Shown here in pieces: positions 54,213 to 61,352 of a stretch of DNA of 64,000 nt. Below the pieces are notes generated by a model that did not search any database, was not told where the DNA came from, and was given only the letters and a program-made list of their open reading frames with translations. The DNA is from Stenotrophomonas maltophilia (GTDB lineage: Bacteria; Pseudomonadota; Gammaproteobacteria; Xanthomonadales; Xanthomonadaceae), in assembly GCF_002799245.1 (NCBI RefSeq), contig NZ_NEQV01000002.1:806001-870000 (forward strand), in the 5' to 3' direction. The position numbers and the translations under genes were made by a program. The first letter of the stretch is position 1, and each line of letters begins with the position of its first letter.

Positions 54213-55796
54213 CTACAGATCCTGCAACACCACCTGTGCGGCGTTGTGCCCGGGTGCGCCGGTGACGCCGCCACCGGGATGGGTTCCCGAGCCACACAGA
54301 TACAGGCCGGGCAGAGCGCCGCGATAGCCGGCCTGGCCGACCATCGGCCGTGCCGAGAACAACTGGTTGGCACTCAGTGCGCCGTGGAAGATGTCACCGC
54401 CGACCAGGCCGAAGGTGCGTTCCAGATCCAGCGGTGACAGCACCTGCTGACCGAGCACGCTGGCAGCGAAGCCGGGCGCGTACCGTTCGACGGTGGCGAT
54501 CATCAGGCCGGCCACGGTCTCGCGATGGTCATCCCAGTGGCGCCCGCCGGGCAGCACGGGGGCGACGTGCTGGCAGAACAGGCTGGCCACATGCCGCCCG
54601 GCTGGCGCCAGCGAATCGTCCAGCGTGCTGGGAATCAGCATTTCCACGATCGGCTCGCGCGACCAGCCGTCGCGGCGTGCATCCAGCCAGGCGCGGTCCA
54701 TGTAGTCCAGGGTGGGCGCCATGATGATGCCCGCGCTGAGGTGGTCGCCGGGGCCGGGCAGGGCGCGGAAGTCCGGCAGCCGCGACAGGGCAACGTTCAT
54801 CCGGAACGTGCCGGAACCGCAGCGCCAGTTCGCCATGCGTTCGCGGGTTGCGGCCGGTACCTGCGCCGGTGCCAGCATCTGTTCGTACAGCAGTTTCGGA
54901 TTGACGTTGGCGATCATTGCGCGTGCACGCAGGGTTTCGCCGTTGACCAGCTCCACGCCCACTACACGGCCCTGTTCGACCAGCAGGCGTTGCACGCCGG
55001 CATCCACGCGCAGCTCGGCCCCGGCCTCGCGCGCCGCGCTGGCGATGGCCTGGCTGATCGCGCCCATGCCACCGATCGCATGGCCCCACGCACCTTTCAC
55101 GCCGTTGCACTGGCCGAACACATGGTGCAGCAGTACGTAGGCACTGCCCGGCGCATACGGGCTTGCGTAGTTGCCGACGATGCCATCGAAGCCGAACAGC
55201 GCCTTGATCGGCTCGCTCTCGAACCAGCGATCCAGGTACTCGGCGGCCGACAGCGTGAACAGGTCCAGCAGTTCCTGGCGAAGCGGCGCATCCAGCGTCG
55301 CCAGTTCGCGGCCGAGCCGCCCCATCTGCCACAGCGCAGGCAACGCGCGCCAACCGCCAGCAGCGCCGAGGTCCGGTGGCGCGCGCAGGGCCCAGCTGCG
55401 CAGCACATCGGCGAAGATCTCCAGGCGTGCTTCGTACTCGGGTAGCCGCTGCGCATCCCGCTCGGAGAACTTGGCGACCTCGGCCTGGGTGCGGCCCGGC
55501 GCGGACAGCAGGTAGCGATCATCCTCAAGCGGCAGGAAGTTGTTGGCCGGGCGATTGATGATGCGCAGCCCATGCGCATGGAGTTGCAGGTCGTCGATCA
55601 CCTTGGGCTGCAGCAATGACACCGTGTAGGACGCGACCGAGTTGCGGAAGCCCGGGTGGAATTCCTCGGTGACCGCAGCACCGCCCAGGACGCTGCGGCG
55701 CTCTAGCATCAGTACCTGCTTGCCAGCGCGCGCCAGATAGGCCGCGCAGACCAGCCCGTTGTGGCCGCCACCGATGATGATTGCATCCCAGGACAT
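54213..55796 (-). CDS. Phytoene-desaturase-like FAD oxidoreductase
   Basis: A 527-residue flavoprotein of the amine-oxidase/CrtI superfamily. AIIIGGGHNGLVCAAYLARAGKQVLMLERR binds FAD, and YLCGSGTHPGGGVTGAPGHNAAQ closes the site as in carotenoid desaturases. It best resembles the PYROXD2 branch, not a pigment-pathway enzyme, and no crt genes are nearby. ATG 55796 has GAGG five bases upstream, which selects it over GTG 55802. A long inverted repeat lies between this gene and its upstream neighbour. Confidence 0.87.
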   Translation of the reverse strand: MSWDAIIIGGGHNGLVCAAYLARAGKQVLMLERRSVLGGAAVTEEFHPGFRNSVASYTVSLLQPKVIDDLQLHAHGLRIINRPANNFLPLEDDRYLLSAPGRTQAEVAKFSERDAQRLPEYEARLEIFADVLRSWALRAPPDLGAAGGWRALPALWQMGRLGRELATLDAPLRQELLDLFTLSAAEYLDRWFESEPIKALFGFDGIVGNYASPYAPGSAYVLLHHVFGQCNGVKGAWGHAIGGMGAISQAIASAAREAGAELRVDAGVQRLLVEQGRVVGVELVNGETLRARAMIANVNPKLLYEQMLAPAQVPAATRERMANWRCGSGTFRMNVALSRLPDFRALPGPGDHLSAGIIMAPTLDYMDRAWLDARRDGWSREPIVEMLIPSTLDDSLAPAGRHVASLFCQHVAPVLPGGRHWDDHRETVAGLMIATVERYAPGFAASVLGQQVLSPLDLERTFGLVGGDIFHGALSANQLFSARPMVGQAGYRGALPGLYLCGSGTHPGGGVTGAPGHNAAQVVLQDL

Positions 55797-55804
55797 CAGC
55801 ACCT

Positions 55805-55897
55805 CGAAAAAAGGGGACGGAGGGAATTAAGTCGTAATCGGCATCTGAGCATAGACCAGTGCGAGAAGCGACTTAATCCCCTCCGTCCCCTTTTTCG
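55805..55897. repeat. 93-bp inverted repeat, GGACGGAGGG type
   Basis: GAAAAAAGGGGACGGAGGGA begins the left arm (55805-55834); the right arm (55869-55897) is complementary except for one mismatch and one extra base. The 34-nt loop has no gene. The right arm, read on the minus strand, encodes the last eight codons and TAA stop of the adjacent VOC gene. Confidence 0.85.
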
Positions 55898-56367
55898 ATT
55901 GCGGCCCGGATGGTGGCGATGTCGATCTTCTTCATCGGCATCATCGCGTTGAAGGCACGCTTGGCCAGCGCTTTGTCCTTGCTGGTCACCGCTTCGATCA
56001 GCATGCGCGGGCTGATCTGCCAGGAGATGCCCCAGCGGTCCTTGCACCAGCCGCATTGGCTCTCCTGTCCTCCATTGCCCACGATCGCATTCCACAGGCG
56101 GTCGGTCTCTGCCTGGTCCTCGGTCTGGATCTGAAAGGAGAAGGCTTCGCTGTGCTTGAACGCGGTGCCGCCATTGAGACCGACGCAGGGGATGCCGCAG
56201 ACGGTGAATTCAACCGTCAGTACGGTGCCTTCCTTGCCGTCGGGGTAGTCGCCCGGTGCGTGATGTACGGCAGTCACCGCGCTGTCGGGCAGGAGGCTGG
56301 CATAGAAGGTGGCGGCCTCGAGCGCGCCGTTGTCGTACCAGACACAGATCGTGTTCTTGTGTGCCAT
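55873..56367 (-). CDS. PhnB-like VOC family protein
   Basis: A 164-residue single-chain VOC protein of the PhnB/3-demethylubiquinone-methyltransferase-like type (NTICVWYDNGALEAATFYASLL; GWCKDRWGISWQISPRMLIEAV; RAFNAMMPMKKIDIATIRAA). The biochemical role of the family is unsettled. ATG 56367 has GGAG seven bases upstream. The C-terminus, EKGDGGD, and the stop codon lie inside an intergenic inverted repeat, so the end of the reading frame was probably altered by that repeat. Confidence 0.87.
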   Translation of the reverse strand: MAHKNTICVWYDNGALEAATFYASLLPDSAVTAVHHAPGDYPDGKEGTVLTVEFTVCGIPCVGLNGGTAFKHSEAFSFQIQTEDQAETDRLWNAIVGNGGQESQCGWCKDRWGISWQISPRMLIEAVTSKDKALAKRAFNAMMPMKKIDIATIRAAIEKGDGGD

Positions 56368-56440
56368 GTCGGGGCTCCACGTTGGACGGAGCCGCAGCGA
56401 TAGCACGCCGGGTGTTAATCCCGGATCGTGCTGCACCCGC

Positions 56441-56467
56441 AAAAAAAAGGGCGCCCGAAGGCGCCCT
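56441..56467 (-). terminator. Terminator of the M13-like gene
   Basis: Stem AGGGCGCC/GGCGCCCT with a TTCG loop (minus strand), followed by eight T residues. It lies 26 bp past the stop codon. Confidence 0.92.
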
Positions 56468-56492
56468 CTGCGTTACCGCTGCGGCCGATGGC

Positions 56493-58502
56493 TCAGCGCC
56501 AGACCTTGATCTGGTCAGCTTCGCTGCGCTGCATCGGCTGGCCGGCTTTGCAGCTGAAGGTGGCACCGAACGCCGGCAGATTGGCCAGCGTGCCATTGCT
56601 GCGCCACAGGCCCGGCGCGCGGATGTCGGCGGTCAGGCGGCGCACGGCCTCGTTCGGCGACAGCTGCTGTGCCCACAGCGTCGACCACGCGCGGAAGAAG
56701 CCCTGCTGCTGTGCCTGCTTGGCCTTCGGTTCCTGTGCGACATAAGCCGCCCAGGCCAGTTCGAGGCCGGCGATGTCGGCCAGGTTCTCTTCCTGGGTGA
56801 GCGTGCCGTTGACCTTGGCCCCCTTCACACCCGGGAAGTCGTAGGCGCCGTATTGCGCGGCCACGCGGTTGCCGAGCAGCGTCCAGGCGGTCTTGTCGGC
56901 CGGGGTCCACCAGCTGCGCAGCTCGCCCTTGGCGTCGACCAGCGCACCCTTGGCGTCGATCGCACGGGTCAGCTCATGGCCGACCAGGCCACCGAAGCTG
57001 CCGAACTTGTCGGCGGCGTCGGCCTTGGCGTTGAACACCGGGCCCTGCAGGATCGCGGCGGTGACGATCAGGCGGTTCTGCGCCAGGTCGTAGGCCAGCG
57101 ACGGCTGCTGCGGCAGCACGTCCCAGCGACGGTCGGCGTTGCCCTTGCCGATGCGCTTCATTTCCTCGCGGTGGCGCCAGGTCGAGGCGATCAGCATGTT
57201 GCCACCGAACGAGCCGCGGCCCATCGGCTGCACGCTGTAGTCGAGGTCGCGCAGCGGGGTACCGATCTCGATCTTCAACGCGGCCAGCTTGGCCTGCGCT
57301 TCGGTCTTGGCTTCGGCGCTCATCCAGCTGTTGTTCTTGACCGCCTCGATCTGCACTTCGCGCAGCTTGTCGACGATCCACGCGGCCTGACGGCGGTCTT
57401 CGGCCGACAGGTAGCGGGCGGCATATTCGCGGCCGACCATCGGGCCAGCGGCCACGTTGATCGCGTCCAGCACGTCTTCCCAGCGCTGCGGCGGCAGGGT
57501 TTCGCCACGCAGCACGCGGCCGCGGAATTCAAACTCTGCGTCGCGGTAGGCCTTGGACAGGTACGGTGCCATCGAATCGCCAACGCGCCAGCGCAGGTAG
57601 GCCTTCCACTGGTCCGGCTTGAGCTTGGTGACCATGCCATCGAGCTGCTTGAACAGGCCTGGGTCGGCCAGCGAGACCAGGTCGTCGTCCACGCCCTGTG
57701 CCTTCAGGAATGCGTCCAGCTGCAGATTGCGGTAGCGGCTGTTGAGCTCCTTGGTGGAGATCGGCGCGTAGTTGTTGAACGGGTTGTTGATGCCGGCCAG
57801 CGACTGCGCGTTGCGCGCCAGCTCGGTCTCCAGCGCGATCACCGACTGCGACTCGGCATCCAGCTTGGCCGCCGGGGTGCCGGTCAGCGCCAGGATCTGC
57901 TTGACGTAGTTGCGGTAGCGCCCCATCAGCGCCACGGTGTCGGCGTCGGTGCGGGTATAGAACGCCGGGTCCGGCAGGCCCATGCCGCCCTGCATGAAGT
58001 AGCCGATGTGGCGGTCCAGTGCCTTCAGGTCGACGTCCGGGCCGAAGTTGAAGGCCACCGGGATGCCGACCTGGTGCAGCGCGGCGATCGATGCCGGCAC
58101 ATCCTTGGCCTTCTTGATGGCGTTGATGCGGGTCAGCAGCGGAGCGATCGGGTTGGAGCCGTCCGCTTCCACGGCGGCTTCGTCCAGGCCACTGGCCCAG
58201 AAGTCACCCAGCAGCTTCTGCACATTGCCCTGCGGCGATTTCATGGCGGCGTCGAGCAGTTCACGCTGCTGCTGGCGGCTGCGATCGACCAGCTGGCCCA
58301 GCGCGGTGGTAGCGCCGGTCTGTGGCACCGGATTGGCCTTCAGCCAGCCCGCATTGGTGGCGTCGTAGAAGTCGCTGCACTGGGCGCTGACGGCCGGCGC
58401 GCGTGCGGCCTTCTTCTTGGCGGCGGCAAACGCATCGTGGGTCGGGACCAGGGTCGCCAGGCTGATGCCCAGGGCGATGGCAAGCGGACGGAAATTGGGC
58501 AT
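56493..58502 (-). CDS. M13 peptidase paralogue, probable pseudoenzyme
   Basis: A 669-residue exported neprilysin-fold protein with a signal peptide (1-27). The zinc motif HExxH reads H509-E-L-T-R513, arginine (CGT) replacing the second histidine. The third ligand E572 in ENLAD is kept. The substrate-binding Asn-Ala pair (NAYY in its neighbour) is LAY, and the transition-state His of the DPHAP motif is R628 (DIRAP). It is therefore unlikely to be a standard zinc protease and may bind peptides or assist its paralogue. The full reading frame is intact and terminated normally, so it is not a decaying pseudogene. The gene follows its paralogue in the same direction after a terminator. Confidence 0.85.
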   Translation of the reverse strand: MPNFRPLAIALGISLATLVPTHDAFAAAKKKAARAPAVSAQCSDFYDATNAGWLKANPVPQTGATTALGQLVDRSRQQQRELLDAAMKSPQGNVQKLLGDFWASGLDEAAVEADGSNPIAPLLTRINAIKKAKDVPASIAALHQVGIPVAFNFGPDVDLKALDRHIGYFMQGGMGLPDPAFYTRTDADTVALMGRYRNYVKQILALTGTPAAKLDAESQSVIALETELARNAQSLAGINNPFNNYAPISTKELNSRYRNLQLDAFLKAQGVDDDLVSLADPGLFKQLDGMVTKLKPDQWKAYLRWRVGDSMAPYLSKAYRDAEFEFRGRVLRGETLPPQRWEDVLDAINVAAGPMVGREYAARYLSAEDRRQAAWIVDKLREVQIEAVKNNSWMSAEAKTEAQAKLAALKIEIGTPLRDLDYSVQPMGRGSFGGNMLIASTWRHREEMKRIGKGNADRRWDVLPQQPSLAYDLAQNRLIVTAAILQGPVFNAKADAADKFGSFGGLVGHELTRAIDAKGALVDAKGELRSWWTPADKTAWTLLGNRVAAQYGAYDFPGVKGAKVNGTLTQEENLADIAGLELAWAAYVAQEPKAKQAQQQGFFRAWSTLWAQQLSPNEAVRRLTADIRAPGLWRSNGTLANLPAFGATFSCKAGQPMQRSEADQIKVWR

Positions 58503-58634
58503 GTGGAACGAATCCGTGATGGATTGAGGGCGCGCGCACTATAGCAAGCCGCGCATGGGCGCGGCATGCACGCATCACTGCGCGGGGGCGGCCGTCGATC
58601 GACGCCACGCGTGGACGAGCAACGCGGCAAAAAC

Positions 58635-58660
58635 AAAGGCCCGGGAATCCCCGGGCCTTT
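58635..58660 (-). terminator. Terminator of the active M13 gene
   Basis: Stem AAAGGCCCGGG/CCCGGGCCTTT with a 4-nt loop, followed on the minus strand by GTTTTTGCC. It separates the two M13 genes, so the second needs its own promoter or read-through. Confidence 0.85.
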
Positions 58661-58688
58661 GCAGGTCTGCCGCAGCGTCAGCCGTGGC

Positions 58689-60791
58689 TTACCAGATCAC
58701 CACCTGCTGCTCGCCAGCGCGGGCCATCGGCGAACCGGCCTTGCACTGGAACGCAGCGGCGAAGGTTGGCAGGTTCGACGGTGCACCCATGGCGCGGAAC
58801 TGCGCCGGGGCGTGCGGGTCGGTCGCCAGGCGGACCTTGGCGTTTTCCGGGGTGTACTTGGTGCGCCACACGGTGGCCCAGTTGAAGAAGAAGCGCTGGT
58901 CGCGGGTGAAGCCATCGACCTTCGCATCTTCCTTGCCGGCGGTGGCCTTCTGCAGGGCGTCGTAGGCGGTGGCCAGACCACCCAGATCGGCGATGTTCTC
59001 GCCCAGGGTCAGGTGACCGTTCACCGCCTGGCCGTCGACCTTGTACTGGTCGAACTGCTTGACCAGCTTGCCGGTGAGGCCTTCGAAGTTCTTCTTGTCG
59101 GCCGGGGTCCACCAGTCTTCCATGTTGCCGGTCGGCCCGAAGCGCGCACCCTGGTCGTCATAGCCGTGGGTCATTTCATGGCCGATCACCGCACCGATGC
59201 CGCCGTAGTTCAGGGCGTCGTCGGCCTTCGGATCGAAGAACGGCGGCTGCAGGATGGCGGCCGGGAACACGATCTCGTTCTGCAGCGGGTTGTAGTAGGC
59301 GTTGACGGTCTGCGGGGTCATGCCCCACTCGGTCTTGTCCACCGGCTTGCCGATCTTGGACAGGTTGAACTTGTAGTTGAACTCGTTGGCCGCGCGCACG
59401 TTGCCCAGGAAGCTGTCGCGCTGGGTCTGCAGGCCCGACCAGTCACGCCACTTGTCCGGGTAACCGATCTTCGGGGTGAAGGTCTCCCACTTGGCGATGG
59501 CCTTGGCCTTGGTTTCTTCGCTCATCCAGCTCAGGCCCTGGATGCGGTCCTTCAGCGAGGCGGCGAGGTTCTTCACCAGTTCTTCCATCTTCGCCTTGGC
59601 TTCCGGCGAGAAGGCGACCTTCACGTACAGCTGGCCGAAGGCTTCACCGGCATCATTCTCGATGGTGCCCAGCACGCGCTTCCAGCGCGGCTTCTGTTCC
59701 TTCTGGCCGTTGAGGGTCTTGCCGTAGAACTCATAGTTCTCCTGCACGAAGGCATCGGCCAGGTACGGCGAAGCGCTGTCCACGGTGTGGAAGCGCAGGT
59801 AGGCGCGCCACACCGACGGATCGGTGTCGGCCAGCGACTTGCTCACTTCCTCATGGAAGGCCGGCATGGCCAGCGAGAACTTCTCCGGCGCGGCCACGCC
59901 CTGCGACTTGAAGAACTCGGTCCAGCTGAAGTTCGGGGTCAGCTTGTCGGCGTCGGCCAGGGTGACCGGGTTGTAGTACAGCTCGACGTTGCGCGACAGC
60001 TCGACGCGCGACTTGGAGGCCTTGGCCAGGCGGGTTTCGAACTTGACCACTTCCTCGGCCTGCTTGGCCGCATCGGCCGCGGCCACGCCGGACAGCTCCA
60101 GCACCTTGGCGACGTGCGCCTGGTAGGCCTTCAGCTTGTCGGCGTTCTTGGCATCGGTGTAGTAGGTGGTATCCGGCAGGCCCAGGCCGCCCTGGCTGGC
60201 ATAGGCCATGTTCATGGCGGAGTTCTTGAAGTCCGCTTCGGCGCCGAAGCCGAACAGGATGTTGTCACCCTTGGCGGCGCTGGTGCGCAGGTAGTTGGCG
60301 ATGGCCGCCTTGTCCTGCAGGCCGTCGATCGCAGCCAGGTCGGCCTTCAGCGGCTCGATGCCCTGGGCATTGATCTTTGCCTCGTCCATGCCGGTGGCCC
60401 ACAGGTCGCCGACGATCTTCTCGATGTGGTTCGGATTCTTGACCTGCGCGACCTGTTCGGCCAGCTGGTGCTGCACGGCCACCGAGCGCTCGTCGAGGAT
60501 GGTGAACGCGCCCCAGCTGGTGCGGTCGCCCGGGATTTCGTTGGCGGCCAGCCACTTGCTGTTGACGTAGTCGCCGAAGGCGGTGCAGGCGTCCTTGGTG
60601 GTGTCCAGGTCGCTCGGCTGGAAGGCGTTGTAGGCCGGCAGCTTGCTGTCGTCCAGGGTGTAGTGGGTGGCTTCGGCGGTGGCCGGGGCGGAGGCGGCGG
60701 CATCCTTGGCCGGGGTTTCAGTCTTGCCGCAGCCAACCAGCGCGGCCGAAACGGCCAGGGTCAGCAGCACGATCTTGGGAGTACGGGTCAC
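58689..60791 (-). CDS. M13-family zinc metallopeptidase, lipoprotein
   Basis: A 700-residue neprilysin/PepO-type peptidase, probably outer-membrane or periplasmic. The lipobox L-V-G-C (about residues 18-21) predicts a lipid anchor. The active site is intact: NAYYNPLQNEIVFPAAI, H538-EMT-H542, GENIADLGG and DPHAPAQFR. It should cut oligopeptides. GTG 60791 has GGAGG eight bases upstream; earlier in-frame codons would spoil the signal sequence. A TonB-dependent receptor is divergently transcribed 561 bp away, so peptide uptake and cleavage may be linked. Confidence 0.92.
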   Translation of the reverse strand: MTRTPKIVLLTLAVSAALVGCGKTETPAKDAAASAPATAEATHYTLDDSKLPAYNAFQPSDLDTTKDACTAFGDYVNSKWLAANEIPGDRTSWGAFTILDERSVAVQHQLAEQVAQVKNPNHIEKIVGDLWATGMDEAKINAQGIEPLKADLAAIDGLQDKAAIANYLRTSAAKGDNILFGFGAEADFKNSAMNMAYASQGGLGLPDTTYYTDAKNADKLKAYQAHVAKVLELSGVAAADAAKQAEEVVKFETRLAKASKSRVELSRNVELYYNPVTLADADKLTPNFSWTEFFKSQGVAAPEKFSLAMPAFHEEVSKSLADTDPSVWRAYLRFHTVDSASPYLADAFVQENYEFYGKTLNGQKEQKPRWKRVLGTIENDAGEAFGQLYVKVAFSPEAKAKMEELVKNLAASLKDRIQGLSWMSEETKAKAIAKWETFTPKIGYPDKWRDWSGLQTQRDSFLGNVRAANEFNYKFNLSKIGKPVDKTEWGMTPQTVNAYYNPLQNEIVFPAAILQPPFFDPKADDALNYGGIGAVIGHEMTHGYDDQGARFGPTGNMEDWWTPADKKNFEGLTGKLVKQFDQYKVDGQAVNGHLTLGENIADLGGLATAYDALQKATAGKEDAKVDGFTRDQRFFFNWATVWRTKYTPENAKVRLATDPHAPAQFRAMGAPSNLPTFAAAFQCKAGSPMARAGEQQVVIW

Positions 60792-61352
60792 TTGAATGGC
60801 CTCCAGGCCGAGTGAGTCAGGGAGTGGCCGCAGGTGCGACCGTGGGCCGAACGATACGCCGCTGGCCAGACCTGCAAGGGTGTCGAAGGTCATGTCCCTG
60901 CGCAAGGGGCGCGCAGCCGCCTGCAAGGCGTCGCAGGAGGGCACACCAGGCCCCGTCGCAAGGCCGCGCGAGCGGTGGTCGTCTACAGGTGCATTGGGTG
61001 AATTGATTATGAACGCGCGCTCGCAGTTGTCGGGGGTGCAGGTGCTGGATGCCGGTCGGGACAGGACATGTCCCGACAACTGTCCACGCAGCGCGAGGGG
61101 TGCCACGGGAGTGGGTGTTGCAGTCACAAGCTGCTGATTGGAAAAGGGTATTTAGAGAATCCCTGTGCGGGTTCATGCCCTCATGCTGTATTTCGCGAAG
61201 TGTCATATGAAATTGAACTTTCGCTGAATGTTGCCGTTTCGTGTCTTTATGTGTATGAATTCCGTTATCGGCACGTGAACGGCTGCTGACTACATTTCCT
61301 CTGTCTTGCCGATGCAGAGCTTTTTGTGCCCTCACTTTTCAGAGAGAGAGAC
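60792..61352. other. 561-bp divergent intergenic region
   Basis: The left half (to about 61130) is GC-rich without a credible gene and carries a GTCGGGACA/TGTCCCGAC hairpin at 61055-61077. The right half is distinctly AT-richer than anything nearby and holds the receptor's promoter and an 87-nt leader. No riboswitch is recognised. Confidence 0.6.
61231..61259 (+). promoter_or_regulatory. Candidate promoter of the TonB-dependent receptor
   Basis: TTGCCG (61231-61236), a 17-bp spacer and TATGAA (61254-61259) lie in the AT-rich leader, about 94 bp before the ATG. The purine-rich AGAGAGAGAG directly before the start may serve as ribosome site. Confidence 0.5.

Noticed and set aside
54213..55796. 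A carotenoid biosynthesis locus
   Set aside because: The single desaturase-like gene belongs to the PYROXD2-like branch, and no phytoene synthase or cyclase gene accompanies it.
60796..61335. Small open frames upstream of the second TonB receptor
   Set aside because: Both strands give Arg/Pro-rich sequences without start signals; the region is better explained as regulatory DNA.
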